From assembly GCA_019239425.1 (NCBI GenBank), contig JAFAZX010000035.1:17925-81924 (forward strand): a stretch of 64,000 nt of DNA, in the 5' to 3' direction. The notes under the pieces were generated by a model. It was not told the origin of the DNA, did not search any database, and worked only from the letters and a program-made list of their open reading frames with translations. The position numbers were made by a program, and so were the translations under genes. The stretch comes from Acidobacteriota bacterium (GTDB taxonomy: Bacteria; Acidobacteriota; Blastocatellia; Pyrinomonadales; Pyrinomonadaceae). Each line of letters begins with the position of its first letter. Within the stretch, counting starts at the first letter, position 1. Below are positions 1-10,698 of the stretch, in pieces.

Positions 1-1
1 C

Positions 2-1600
2 GCCCGCTCCGTGCTGCTCGGCTCGGACACCCTCGGGGTGACGGCGCGCGTGGACGTGATCGAGGCGGACGACGGGCGCGTGATCCCGGTGGACTACAAG
101 CGCGGCGCGCCGCCGGACGTGGCCGAAGGGGCTTATGAGCCGGAGCGCGTTCAGGTCTGCCTGCAAGGGCTTCTGCTGCGCGAGCACGGCTACGAGTGCG
201 ACGAGGGCGCGATCTATTTCGCCGAGACGAACCAGCGCGTCCGCGTCGAGTTGACCGACGGCCTCGTTGCGCGCACGCGCGAGTTGATAGCGGAGGCGCG
301 CCGCGTCGCTGCCGGCGGAGTGATCCCTCCGCCGCTCGTACGTTCGCCGAAGTGCCCGCGTTGCTCTCTCGTCGGCATCTGCCTGCCTGATGAAACGAAT
401 CTGCTGCGCGAAGCAACGGCAGACCCCCTTGTCGGCGAATCCTCGACCGAGAACGAGCCCTCCAGTCTGCCGAAGGCAGAGGCGGAGCCGCGACGCTTGA
501 TTCCGGCGCGCGACGACGCGCTCGCGGTCTACGTGCAAGGGCAGGGTTATAGCGTGGGCCTGCGCGGAGAGGTCCTGGAGATACGCGAGAAGGGCAAGGC
601 CGTGAGCGACGCGAGACTGCTTGAAACCGACCAGCTCTGTCTATTCGGCAACGTGCAGCTATCAGCGCAGGCCCTACATGAGCTCGCCGGCCGCGACGTG
701 CCCATCATACACATGTCTTACGGTGGCTGGCTGACCGCGGTGACGACCCCTCCGCCTCACAAGAACATAGAGCTGCGCCGTCGCCAATTCAGGGCCGCCG
801 ACGACAGGGAATTTTGCCTACGGCTCGCACGCGCCTTTGTCTCCGGTAAGGTTCGCAACGCGCGAACGCTCTTGCGCCGCAACGCGCGCGAGCTGCCGCG
901 CGAGACTCTGGTGCGCCTCGCCTACGCGCGCCGAGACGCCGAGCGCGCCGTGGCGCTGGAGCAGCTTCTAGGTATCGAAGGCGCGGCTGCGCGAGATTAC
1001 TTCGCGAGCTTCTCGCTGATGCTCAAAACAGAGGAGAGGCGAGACACACTGCCGCTCGAAGAGGATGACCCCTCTGCGGAGTGTGAGGCGGGGACTGCCG
1101 ATGCGCCGCCGGACGAACAAACGTGGGCCCGCTTCGACTTCACCAGGCGCAACCGCCGCCCACCGCGTGACCCGGTCAACGCTCTGCTTTCGTTCGTCTA
1201 CGCGATGCTGCTGAAAGACTTGGTGGCGACTCTCGTCGGCGTCGGATTGGACCCGTACTTGGGTTTCTATCACCAGCCCCGCTACGGGCGTCCCGCGCTC
1301 GCCCTCGACCTGATGGAGGAGTTCCGACCGCTCGTCGCCGACTCGGTCGTCATCAACCTGATCAATAACGGCGAAGTGCGCCCGACGGATTTCATTACCC
1401 GCGCCGGGGCCTGCGCACTCACACCTCACGGCAGAAAGCAGGTGCTCGAAGGCTACGAGAGACGCCTGGACATGCTCGTCACACACCCGCATTTCGGCTA
1501 CGCAATCAGCTACCGGCGCATCTTTGAGGTGCAGGCCAGGCTACTCGCGCGCCTCCTCACCGGCGAAATAAACTTCTACCCGGCGTTCTGTACGCGCTAA
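2..1600 (+). CDS. cas4-cas1: Cas4-Cas1 fusion protein (5' end cut by window edge)
   Basis: CRISPR adaptation protein combining the Cas4 nuclease, which processes prespacer ends and selects the PAM, with the Cas1 integrase. The frame is open to the left edge, so the N-terminus is missing; numbering here is from the GTG at 11. The Cas4 part shows the RecB-type nuclease segment GVTARVDVIEADDG with VDYKRG and a cysteine cluster KCPRCSLVGIC near residues 113-123. Cas1 follows from about residue 165. Its metal-binding residues are visible: E323 in GIEGAAARDYF, H421 in FYHQPRYGRP, and D433/E436-E437 in LDLMEEFRP. Cas4-Cas1 fusions are known from type I-G (formerly I-U) and V-B systems; I infer I-G, but the effector genes lie outside the window. 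cas2 and the array follow on the same strand. Confidence 0.95.
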   Translation, partial: ARSVLLGSDTLGVTARVDVIEADDGRVIPVDYKRGAPPDVAEGAYEPERVQVCLQGLLLREHGYECDEGAIYFAETNQRVRVELTDGLVARTRELIAEARRVAAGGVIPPPLVRSPKCPRCSLVGICLPDETNLLREATADPLVGESSTENEPSSLPKAEAEPRRLIPARDDALAVYVQGQGYSVGLRGEVLEIREKGKAVSDARLLETDQLCLFGNVQLSAQALHELAGRDVPIIHMSYGGWLTAVTTPPPHKNIELRRRQFRAADDREFCLRLARAFVSGKVRNARTLLRRNARELPRETLVRLAYARRDAERAVALEQLLGIEGAAARDYFASFSLMLKTEERRDTLPLEEDDPSAECEAGTADAPPDEQTWARFDFTRRNRRPPRDPVNALLSFVYAMLLKDLVATLVGVGLDPYLGFYHQPRYGRPALALDLMEEFRPLVADSVVINLINNGEVRPTDFITRAGACALTPHGRKQVLEGYERRLDMLVTHPHFGYAISYRRIFEVQARLLARLLTGEINFYPAFCTR

Positions 1601-1637
1601 CGACCTCACAGCCCGGACGTGTGAAGGAGCTTAAACG

Positions 1638-1931
1638 ATGCGCCTGGCCTACCTGGTCGCCTACGACATCAGTGACCCTAAACGCCTGCGCCGCGTGCAT
1701 CGCACGATGCGCGGATACGGCGACGCCTTGCAACTCTCCGTCTTTCACTGCCAGCTCTCGGCCGCCGAGCGCGTCCTGATGATTGAAGCCCTGACCAAAG
1801 TCATCAACACGCGCGAAGATCAAATCCTCATTGTCAACCTAGGGCCTGCCGAACAACGTGGAGCCAACAGCATCGAAACGCTCGGCCGGACTATTGACAA
1901 CGCCTCCACGCGTTGTGCAATCATCGTCTAG
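1638..1931 (+). CDS. cas2: CRISPR-associated protein Cas2
   Basis: Small ferredoxin-fold protein that bridges two Cas1 dimers in the spacer-integration complex. The 97 residues match the family length. The N-terminal strand LAYLVAYDISDP carries the conserved Asp of the family, followed by RRVHRTMRGYGDALQLSVFHCQL, the usual Cas2 core, and a short C-terminal strand. The ATG is preceded by a GAAGGAG-like ribosome site, 37 bp after the cas4-cas1 stop, so the two are probably one operon. It is the last cas gene before the leader and array. Confidence 0.95.
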   Translation: MRLAYLVAYDISDPKRLRRVHRTMRGYGDALQLSVFHCQLSAAERVLMIEALTKVINTREDQILIVNLGPAEQRGANSIETLGRTIDNASTRCAIIV

Positions 1932-2137
1932 CTCGCGGCCGAGGACTCCATCCAAGCTAAAGCGAGCGCTGACCTGATGCCGCAAAGTGCGGCCTCCGCT
2001 CGCAGTACCTAAATCACGGTCTATCAGATGCTTAGCCTGAACCCGCGGAACACTTTCGAATCAGTCCGACCCCTGCACAGTCACCCCTCGAATTCAGCAG
2101 GGAAAGCTGATAGTATCCCGCTACTTACTGCCGAGCA
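1932..2137 (+). promoter_or_regulatory. CRISPR leader
   Basis: A 206-bp non-coding stretch between cas2 and the first repeat. It contains a perfect 6-bp hairpin (GCCGCA-AAG-TGCGGC, 1979-1993) just after cas2, which could be a weak terminator or a leader structure. Leader assignment rests on its place between the adaptation genes and the array, and on the degenerate repeat being at the opposite end of the array. No promoter is claimed. Confidence 0.7.
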
Positions 2138-5100
2138 GTTTCCACGTTTGAATGAACGTGGCTCAATTGAAGCTATGTCGGCTATAGGTTCTTCGAGCAG
2201 CCGACCGCCGGTTTCCACGTTTGAATGAACGTGGCTCAATTGAAGCTGATAGGCGTCTACCTGCTCGCGAAGGACACTGGGGTGTTTCCACGTTTGAATG
2301 AACGTGGCTCAATTGAAGCATCGACGAGCGCGGCGCGTGGGAAGTTCGGCCGAATAGTTTCCACGTTTGAATGAACGTGGCTCAATTGAAGCTCGGGGCG
2401 CGCTTCGGTGTCGATTAGGATGTGCTCGTTTCCACGTTTGAATGAACGTGGCTCAATTGAAGCTACACGCGCGGGGCCGGTGACGACAGGCGGGTGCTGG
2501 TTTCCACGTTTGAATGAACGTGGCTCAATTGAAGCCGCCTGGGCGCCGAGGCTCACGCCGAAGGTTTGCGCGAGGTTTCCACGTTTGAATGAACGTGGCT
2601 CAATTGAAGCGAGAGCGTCCGCCGCGAGCGCGCCGAGGCCGACATCGTTTCCACGTTTGAATGAACGTGGCTCAATTGAAGCGACGACGCCCGAGTCGTC
2701 GCTCGCCGCGTCGCTGCGTGTTTCCACGTTTGAATGAACGTGGCTCAATTGAAGCAAGGGCGCGGAGGATTCACGTCGCCACTCCGGCCGCGGTTTCCAC
2801 GTTTGAATGAACGTGGCTCAATTGAAGCCAGGAAGGACTTGAGTTCGAGTGAGCGTGTCGTCAGGTGTTTCCACGTTTGAATGAACGTGGCTCAATTGAA
2901 GCCCGAGGGCCTTGTCCTCCTCGGCTACCGCGGCTCGCGTTTCCACGTTTGAATGAACGTGGCTCAATTGAAGCGAGAAAAGGGTCTTGAGTTTCATGGG
3001 TGACAGCAGGCGTTTCCACGTTTGAATGAACGTGGCTCAATTGAAGCAAGTCGGGGGACGTCGACGCGCGCATCGACCGCATGGTTTCCACGTTTGAATG
3101 AACGTGGCTCAATTGAAGCGATGAGAAGCATCGGTGGTCCTTTCGGGAGAGAGGTGTTTCCACGTTTGAATGAACGTGGCTCAATTGAAGCATCGCGCAG
3201 GCGCGCGCGGCGGGCGCGTTCGCCCACGTTTCCACGTTTGAATGAACGTGGCTCAATTGAAGCAGTCGTCGCCTTGCAGGTCACGCTCCTGCTCGTCGAG
3301 TTTCCACGTTTGAATGAACGTGGCTCAATTGAAGCTCGACTAGGCCGTTGCGGACGAGCGTGCCCAGGTAGGGGTTTCCACGTTTGAATGAACGTGGCTC
3401 AATTGAAGCCCCGACGTCATGCTGATAGAAGACCGAGAATGAGTATGTTTCCACGTTTGAATGAACGTGGCTCAATTGAAGCATCTCGTCGACAGTTAGC
3501 CGTGTCGGCTTCATCCTTCGTTTCCACGTTTGAATGAACGTGGCTCAATTGAAGCCAACTGCACAAGCGTTACTCGAACGGCTACCGCCAAGTTTCCACG
3601 TTTGAATGAACGTGGCTCAATTGAAGCCATTCCGCGGCGTGCGGGTCGGCCGCGAAGTAGTCGGTTTCCACGTTTGAATGAACGTGGCTCAATTGAAGCG
3701 AAATCCGATGACTGCAGTCCGGGCAGGGGAACAAGGTTTCCACGTTTGAATGAACGTGGCTCAATTGAAGCCACTATTCAGAACATGCGCATCAACCTCG
3801 CGTCCGACGGTTTCCACGTTTGAATGAACGTGGCTCAATTGAAGCTGGGTGACACAGAGCGCGACCGGCGTGGGCGACATCGTTTCCACGTTTGAATGAA
3901 CGTGGCTCAATTGAAGCTTCACGTCCGCCGGTCATGCGGCGGGCATCGCTCCGTTTCCACGTTTGAATGAACGTGGCTCAATTGAAGCGAATCCCTGATG
4001 TCGGCGTGCGACATCGGCTCGCCGCGTTTCCACGTTTGAATGAACGTGGCTCAATTGAAGCCCCTTGGCCTTAGTGTTCATCAGACCTCCTTACGGGTGT
4101 TTCCACGTTTGAATGAACGTGGCTCAATTGAAGCACGCTCACCGTAGAGGACCTCTACGCGCGCCACGAGGGGTTTCCACGTTTGAATGAACGTGGCTCA
4201 ATTGAAGCGGACCCGCGCACGGGCGGCGTGGACTGCCGCGGCGTGGTTTCCACGTTTGAATGAACGTGGCTCAATTGAAGCCACAGGCGGACGACGGCGA
4301 AGCGTGCCGTGGCCGGCGTTTCCACGTTTGAATGAACGTGGCTCAATTGAAGCGCGCCCGGCCCCATCAACACTATCGACCCGAACGGGAGTTTCCACGT
4401 TTGAATGAACGTGGCTCAATTGAAGCACCAGGTGCGCTTGTGTTTGTACTGAGCAGCGCGCGTTTCCACGTTTGAATGAACGTGGCTCAATTGAAGCGAC
4501 ATCTCCCGCGAACGCTGAGACGCGCCGAGCGCCCGTTTCCACGTTTGAATGAACGTGGCTCAATTGAAGCACATAGAGGGTGCGCGGCGCGTCGTTCCTG
4601 TGCGCGGTTTCCACGTTTGAATGAACGTGGCTCAATTGAAGCAAGATTAACGGTCTGATTTTTAGCGTGCGCACGGTGTTTCCACGTTTGAATGAACGTG
4701 GCTCAATTGAAGCAACTGGACAAAAGACCCGGTGCCGATTTGGTCACTGGGTTTCCACGTTTGAATGAACGTGGCTCAATTGAAGCACACTCGCGCTCGG
4801 CCTGGACTCCATCGAAGAGGAGGGTTTCCACGTTTGAATGAACGTGGCTCAATTGAAGCATGCCGTTCCCACGGAGGCAGACGTGGTGAAGGAATCGTTT
4901 CCACGTTTGAATGAACGTGGCTCAATTGAAGCAGAAGAAGGAAAAGCTTGAGGTGTTTGAAACGGCCGGTTTCCACGTTTGAATGAACGTGGCTCAATTG
5001 AAGCATCATTAGCCGGGACACTTTGGTTTATCTGTCTGACGTTTCCACGTTTGAATGAACGTGGCTCAATTGAAGCTGCATGCGCGCGTAGCGCAGGACG

Positions 5101-6368
5101 GCGGCGACGACGCGTTTCCACGTTTGAATGAACGTGGCTCAATTGAAGCGGCAGAGATTCGAGATATTCGTTAAGCTCTGTCGCGAGGTTTCCACGTTTG
5201 AATGAACGTGGCTCAATTGAAGCAGCTCCTCGCGCGGGTTGAAGTCCGCCGGCAGGGCGGTTTCCACGTTTGAATGAACGTGGCTCAATTGAAGCGGCAC
5301 CCAGAACGCGAACTACGTGTGGGCCGGGCCGAGTTTCCACGTTTGAATGAACGTGGCTCAATTGAAGCGTCGCGTTCCCATTTCTCCAGGAGGGCTTGCA
5401 GGACGTTTCCACGTTTGAATGAACGTGGCTCAATTGAAGCGCAGCCCCTTGACTCAAGCCAGGCGTTCACCTACAAGTTTCCACGTTTGAATGAACGTGG
5501 CTCAATTGAAGCTAGCCGATTCCGAGGAAGACGGCCGCGGCACAGTGCGTTTCCACGTTTGAATGAACGTGGCTCAATTGAAGCGTGCGAGGCTTCCAGG
5601 TCTGCACGGCGTAGACGTGGGTTTCCACGTTTGAATGAACGTGGCTCAATTGAAGCATCCTGCCTCCCTATCGGCTGCTCGTACTCCCTGTCGTTTCCAC
5701 GTTTGAATGAACGTGGCTCAATTGAAGCGCTGATGGGGGTTGTGATTTCAACCTCGATGCGGACGTTTCCACGTTTGAATGAACGTGGCTCAATTGAAGC
5801 TCTACCTTGCGCTGACGAGGTGAAGAGAAATGGCTGGTTTCCACGTTTGAATGAACGTGGCTCAATTGAAGCCCGCCACCGGCCGCGAGGTCGTGTCGAC
5901 GACGGGCGGTTTCCACGTTTGAATGAACGTGGCTCAATTGAAGCGCGTGTAAATTGATTTAATGCAGCGTTCCTCTACTGGTTTCCACGTTTGAATGAAC
6001 GTGGCTCAATTGAAGCGTCAGTGATTGTGGCGTACCATCGGCCAGGATCGCAGTTCCCACGTTTGAATGAACGTGGCTCAATTGAAGCGCCAGTGACGAG
6101 CACATAGCGGAGATCGAGGGGGGCGTTCCCACGTTTGAATGAACGTGGCTCAATTGAAGCCCTGATCGGATCGTGGGACACGGCCCCCGCTCACACGTTC
6201 CCACGTTTGAATGAACGTGGCTCAATTGAAGCCCCTTATTGCAAACTGGACAGAGACGAGCGGCATTATGTTCCCACGTTTGAATGAACGTGGCTCAATT
6301 GAAGCAGGAGATGTGATGCGCTACCGCTTCGTAAAGGACGACGTTCCCACGTTTGAATGAACGTGGCT
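2138..6368 (+). CRISPR. CRISPR array, 59 repeats and 58 spacers
   Basis: The 36-nt repeat begins GTTTCCACGTTTGAATGAAC and ends GTGGCTCAATTGAAGC. It contains a perfect 7-bp stem, CCACGTT / AACGTGG, around the loop TGAATG. By my count there are 59 repeat starts from 2138 to 6343 at 71-75 nt intervals, giving spacers of 35-39 nt. The first 54 repeats show no change I could see. The last five (starting 6053, 6125, 6197, 6270, 6343) all carry C instead of T at repeat position 4, and the last is cut after 26 nt at 6368. That places the trailer end on the right and the leader next to cas2. All reading frames inside the array are translations of the repeat. Confidence 0.99.
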
Positions 6369-6425
6369 TTGGTTACGCCGGTGCCCGGATGGGAAAGAAC
6401 TCACCTCCCGCAAGCAGCTTCCTGC

Positions 6426-8234
6426 TCACAAGCTCCTCAACTGAGCCATGAGCGCGGGCCGTCGCTTGTACTGCTCTTTCAGCCGTCGGAGGTACTGCTG
6501 CCATTCGTCAGCCCGCCCCGAGTGCGCGTAGGCGGCCTTGGCTCGGCGGAGCCAGTCGGCAGCTATCGGATAAAGGCTGCTCTTCGTGGGCACAATCAGT
6601 GCCTCGACGTGTTTGACGCTCGTGCGGATGACCCATTCCGGGCGGCGCGTGATGAGTGCGTCGGCCACTATCGCGGCGACCTCGTGCTCCTGGGTGCGCC
6701 CGTCCGCGAGGCGGATGGCCGCGTCCCACTCCTGCTCTTCGACGAGCACTTCGGCGAGCGGGCGCTTGTCGTAGAACTTCTCCAGGGATGACATGGCCTT
6801 GGGCTTCAGCTTGGACCAGCCGCGCCCGGCCAGCCGCTTGAGCGTTCGCCAGAGGTCGAGTGATGGAGCTTCGTGGAAGGCCGCGAGCCAAGCTGCGAGC
6901 GCCTGCTTGGTGCGCCCCTGTGTCTCTTCGATGGCGCCAAGCCAACGGCCGAGGGCTGCCTTATGTCCTTTGAGCCGCAGCCCGCGCTCGCCGACGCGTA
7001 TCGCTTCGTCCAAGTACTTGGAGTCGCGCAGGCATTGCGCGAGCGTCAGGGCCTCGCCTGCATCTGTAAGGCGTTTGACTGCGTGGGAGGCGGCCTCGGC
7101 CGCGCGCCCGAGGCTTAGCAGCTTGAGCGTGTAGCGAAGGTGCTCGCCCGCGCGCAGGCAGAGCGCGAGATATTCGTCCATGCGCCCCTGCCGCTCCAGG
7201 ACGTTGAGCTTCGCGCGCGTCAAGACCTGAGCCGGGTCTGCCGGAGCCCACCCGGATGCGTACCATTCGTCGTCTTCGTCCGCCTCCGCGTCGTCATCTT
7301 CATCTTTGTACCCACTGCGCGTTTCAGCGGCACGGGCCGAGGCCGGCAGTTCTTCCCACCCGTGACGCGCGGCCAGGATGGCGACGCCCAAGCCTTCAAC
7401 GCCGTAGTCGCTGAGTTGATCGTGCAGGTCGTCGAGGTCGCTCAGGAGGCCTTCGCGCTCGTCCTCGTCGAGGACGAGACTCAGGATGACTTCGGCCAGC
7501 GTCACGCCGAGGTCGTTGAGGAAATCTCCGAGTTCGCCGTTCGAGTCGTCAATGTACTCGAAGCCGTCGCTACTCTCCTCTACCAGTGTGAGTAGAATCC
7601 GCAGGGCAGCCTCCGCCTCGCCCGCGTCGAGGAACTCCCGCGCGCTCCGCTCGACGCCGCGCAACTCGTCGGTAACGCCGCTGACGTGCCAGTAAGCCTC
7701 CGACGCGCGCAGGTGGTCGAGGCCGTGCATGATGCCGCTCACGCGCCGCCGGTAGACCTCAACGTCCACCTCTCTGCGCCCGGACGGGGTGATCTTGCCG
7801 TCGCCAGAAACGGACGGCGCGGCGAGCGCCGCCTCGGTCAGTTCGTACAGGTCGGGCTGCTCGGCGAGCAGCTTCGTCAGCAGCGCGAGCAGTTGCTCGC
7901 GGCTGAGTTCGGACAGTAACTCCGCCGGCTCTTTGCGGGCGGCGAAGCCCTCGGGCTCATGGGCGTAGGAGAGCAGCAGGGCGATGATGTGTTTGCAGTA
8001 GCCGCCGAAGTCATAGGGGCAGGTGCAGGAGGCGGAGCGGACGCCGCCTTCGTCCAACTCGGCGCGCACCCTGTAGAAAGGCGACTCGGAGCCCTCGCAC
8101 ACGCCGCTCAGCGCGCGGCCCTGAATCGCGGCGCGCGAGACGGCGCCGCGGCGGAAGAGTTCCCGCCCGCGCGCGAAGCTCTTCTCGGTCGCGCCCGCGC
8201 GGATGGCCGCTTCCGACAGCTTGAGAGAAGCCAT
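6426..8234 (-). CDS. SWIM zinc-finger domain protein
   Basis: A 602-residue protein with a SWIM zinc finger near residues 60-75: [13 protein letters not shown] fits the C-x-C-xn-C-x-H pattern. SWIM domains are predicted to bind nucleic acid or protein partners; the function of this family is not established. The rest is mostly helical and rich in Leu, Ala and Glu, with an acidic stretch in the middle ([13 protein letters not shown]) and a C-terminal part that looks like TPR-type helical repeats. I chose the ATG at 8234 because AGGGGG lies about 6 nt upstream; an in-frame ATG 15 codons earlier lacks one. It is convergent with the CRISPR array and divergent from the Fic gene. Confidence 0.8.
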   Translation of the reverse strand: MASLKLSEAAIRAGATEKSFARGRELFRRGAVSRAAIQGRALSGVCEGSESPFYRVRAELDEGGVRSASCTCPYDFGGYCKHIIALLLSYAHEPEGFAARKEPAELLSELSREQLLALLTKLLAEQPDLYELTEAALAAPSVSGDGKITPSGRREVDVEVYRRRVSGIMHGLDHLRASEAYWHVSGVTDELRGVERSAREFLDAGEAEAALRILLTLVEESSDGFEYIDDSNGELGDFLNDLGVTLAEVILSLVLDEDEREGLLSDLDDLHDQLSDYGVEGLGVAILAARHGWEELPASARAAETRSGYKDEDDDAEADEDDEWYASGWAPADPAQVLTRAKLNVLERQGRMDEYLALCLRAGEHLRYTLKLLSLGRAAEAASHAVKRLTDAGEALTLAQCLRDSKYLDEAIRVGERGLRLKGHKAALGRWLGAIEETQGRTKQALAAWLAAFHEAPSLDLWRTLKRLAGRGWSKLKPKAMSSLEKFYDKRPLAEVLVEEQEWDAAIRLADGRTQEHEVAAIVADALITRRPEWVIRTSVKHVEALIVPTKSSLYPIAADWLRRAKAAYAHSGRADEWQQYLRRLKEQYKRRPALMAQLRSL

Positions 8235-8377
8235 AGTATCCCCCTGCCCTATGCGATGGCCGTCAGCCCCAGGCATCATACTCAGTGCGACTCCCTTGAT
8301 GCTATCCTCTATGCCCTCCGGTCATCGCTCTAAGACTCGCGGGCGGGTTCCGCCGGTTCAGCCGTACAACTTTCAGG

Positions 8378-9439
8378 ATGAACACGTTCAGACAATTCGA
8401 GCAGCAGGTCAAGTACGTCCCGTTGACGACGAGCTGGTACCTCGCCGACCTGGGCGAGGCGCGCGGGAGGCAGGAACTCTTCACCAGGCAGTCGCCGCAG
8501 AAGCTGAAGGTTCTCCGGGAGCACGCGCTCATCGAGAGCGCCGTCTCTTCCAACAGGATCGAGGGCGTCCAGGTAGATCGGGCGAGAATCGGGACGGTGC
8601 TCTTCGGGAAGTCGCACCTGCGCGACAGGGATGAGGAGGAGGTGCGGGGGTACCGTGACGCGTTGAAGCTGATTCATGAGCAGGGCACGAGACTGCGCAT
8701 CACCGAAGAGCTGATTCGAGACTTGCACCGGCTCTGCCGGGCCGGGCTCGGCGACGCGGGGCAGTATAAGGAGCGCGACAGCGACATCGTCGAGAAGTAC
8801 CCTGACGGGCGGCAGAGAGTCCGCTTCGCGACGGTGAAAGCAGCCGACACTCCGGGCTACATTCTGGGGTTGGCTGAGAGTTGGGACAGGTGTCTTCGGG
8901 AGCGCTGGGTGCATCCGCTGATAGCGCTCGCCGCCTTTAATCTAGACTTTCTGTGCATACACCCTTTCCGCGACGGCAACGGGCGCATGTCGCGCCTGCC
9001 GATGCTCGCCGGGTGCTACCAGCTCGGCTACGAGGTGGGGCGCTACATCAGCCTGGAGCGGCTGATCGAGGAGAATAAGGAGCGGTACTACGAGACTCTG
9101 GAGTCAAGCTCTCAAGGGTGGCACGAGGCGAAGCACGACCCGTGGCCGCTGATAAACTTCCTGCTCTACGTTTTGAAGCTTGCCTATGGAGAGTTTGAAA
9201 GGAGGGTGGGGCAGACGGCCTCCCCGAAGGGCGCGAAGACGGAGATGGTCGAAGCCGCCGTCGAATCTATGACGGACTCTTTTACAGTTAATGATCTGGA
9301 GAGGGCTTGCCCCGGGGTGAGCAGAGACATGGTGCGGCGTGTGCTGCGCGGGCTGAAAGACGCGGGGAGGGTCGAAGCCTTGGGGCGGGGGCCGGGGGCG
9401 CTCTGGCGGAAAAGAGGCAGTACCCTTAAAAAGGGGTAA
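8378..9439 (+). CDS. Fic family protein with N-terminal inhibitory helix
   Basis: Fic enzymes transfer a nucleotide moiety, usually AMP, to target proteins. The core motif HPFRDGNGRMSR is intact, with the catalytic His at residue 195. Residues 58-63 (SNRIEG) match the (S/T)xxxE(G/N) inhibitory motif on a helix ahead of the Fic core, so this is a self-inhibited class II protein with E62 expected to block productive ATP binding. The C-terminal ~70 residues resemble a winged helix (SFTVNDLERACPGVSRDMVR), a common arrangement in long bacterial Fic proteins. The 353-residue length is typical. It is 11 bp upstream of the next gene. The target is unknown. Confidence 0.9.
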   Translation: MNTFRQFEQQVKYVPLTTSWYLADLGEARGRQELFTRQSPQKLKVLREHALIESAVSSNRIEGVQVDRARIGTVLFGKSHLRDRDEEEVRGYRDALKLIHEQGTRLRITEELIRDLHRLCRAGLGDAGQYKERDSDIVEKYPDGRQRVRFATVKAADTPGYILGLAESWDRCLRERWVHPLIALAAFNLDFLCIHPFRDGNGRMSRLPMLAGCYQLGYEVGRYISLERLIEENKERYYETLESSSQGWHEAKHDPWPLINFLLYVLKLAYGEFERRVGQTASPKGAKTEMVEAAVESMTDSFTVNDLERACPGVSRDMVRRVLRGLKDAGRVEALGRGPGALWRKRGSTLKKG

Positions 9440-9450
9440 TAGAGGGGATA

Positions 9451-10074
9451 ATGTCGTCCATGAACGATGATGGCGATGAAGAGTACAAAGGCGAGGCGCA
9501 GGCCGATGAGTTCGTGCCGGGAGACGAGGAGATAGAGCCAGAAGGGGAACTCCTCTGGATGTCGGAGGAGTGCCCGCCCGAGACGGCAGCGCAGTTCTGG
9601 CTGAGCGTGGCGGCTTACGAGCAGGCACCTTGGACGACACACTTTCAGGAACTCGTGGATGTTGGCGTTGAGCTTCCTGCTCCCGAGTCGATGGACGACC
9701 GGCAACTAGCGGCCAAGCTGTCGGAGGTAATTGACGCTCTGGCCCGGATGAGGGTTTTTCTAAGCCAGACCGACCACCTGAGTGACCGCGAGTTATACGC
9801 GCTGTTGTGGGGCGACACCCTCCGCGAGCCGGTTAAAAACGTGCCGCTCGACGAATCATCTGCCTGGCACATAGATCTTCTCAGCGGCGGCGGTGAAGAG
9901 GAGACGCGCCTGTACCTGAAACATTACGCGGACGAGGAGACACGACGACGCTGGCTGGCTGACTTTCCCGACGACGAAATGCCCCCGCATGAGGAACTGC
10001 CCTACGACCGTGACAGACGCCTGCCGCAAGCGCATAGCTGGACTGAGCCGGATGAAAGTGACGAGTTGATGTGA
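9451..10074 (+). CDS. Acidic hypothetical protein
   Basis: A 207-residue protein that I do not recognise. It is very acidic at both ends (DDGDEEYKGEAQADE near the N-terminus, PDESDELM at the C-terminus) and has a helical middle (LAAKLSEVIDALARMRVFLSQTDHLSDRELYALLW). There is no signal peptide or membrane segment. The gene starts 11 bp after the Fic stop, with GAGGGG upstream, so it is probably co-transcribed with fic. A second ATG three codons in is an equally possible start. It could be a partner or target of the Fic protein, but nothing in the sequence shows this. Confidence 0.6.
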   Translation: MSSMNDDGDEEYKGEAQADEFVPGDEEIEPEGELLWMSEECPPETAAQFWLSVAAYEQAPWTTHFQELVDVGVELPAPESMDDRQLAAKLSEVIDALARMRVFLSQTDHLSDRELYALLWGDTLREPVKNVPLDESSAWHIDLLSGGGEEETRLYLKHYADEETRRRWLADFPDDEMPPHEELPYDRDRRLPQAHSWTEPDESDELM

Positions 10075-10117
10075 ATATGGAAGCTCATCTCGCCGGGCGA
10101 GCAGAGAGAACAGCCGC

Positions 10118-10660
10118 ATGAAGCTCACAGACCTGAAGCAATATTTGGGCACCCGCTCAAGGGAGCAGTTGACTGCCGAAATAGGTGAGATGTTCTGGAA
10201 GCTAGACGCGGTGAAGGACTACTACCGGAGTAAACTTAATCTCGGCTATAGCGCGGAGGTGAGTGAGAAATACAAGTCCGTCATCAAACATGAATTCTTC
10301 CCCGAGCGTGGCTTCGGCCGGGCACGGCTCTCCGTGGCGAGAAAGGCTGTCAGCGATTACCAGAAGGTCTCTGATTCAAAATTCGGGGTGGCGGACGTGA
10401 TGCTTTATTACGTTGAAGTGGGCGTGCAGTTTACTAACACCTATGGGGATATCAACGAAGCTTTTTACAACAGCATGGAGAGCATGTATGAAAGGGCGGT
10501 GAAATATGTCGTGCGGCATGGGCTACAGGGGCAACTCGGAGAGAGGTGCCGCCGAATCGTTACCGACACCTCAGGCGTGGGGTGGGGATTTCATGACGGG
10601 TTGAGCGATACCTATAAAGAGCATTTTCAGGGAGACCCTCTACCGGAAAGCGAAGCCTGA
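10118..10660 (+). CDS. DUF6155-like protein
   Basis: A 180-residue soluble, helical protein. The opening KLTDLKQYLGTRSREQLTAEIGEMF and the following segment AVKDYYRSKLN resemble the DUF6155 family as I remember it; the family has no known function. No catalytic motif, signal peptide or membrane segment is visible. It lies 43 bp after the acidic hypothetical gene on the same strand and 38 bp before the DUF1186 gene, so the four genes from fic onward may be one transcript. Confidence 0.55.
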   Translation: MKLTDLKQYLGTRSREQLTAEIGEMFWKLDAVKDYYRSKLNLGYSAEVSEKYKSVIKHEFFPERGFGRARLSVARKAVSDYQKVSDSKFGVADVMLYYVEVGVQFTNTYGDINEAFYNSMESMYERAVKYVVRHGLQGQLGERCRRIVTDTSGVGWGFHDGLSDTYKEHFQGDPLPESEA

Positions 10661-10698
10661 CGACGGATGCACCCGACCGGGGCTTGGATATTTAACCA

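Noticed and set aside
2028..6225. Many open frames rich in ASIEPRSFKRGN, SHVHSNVET or FPRLNERGSIEA repeats
   Set aside because: They are translations of the CRISPR repeat in different frames, not proteins.
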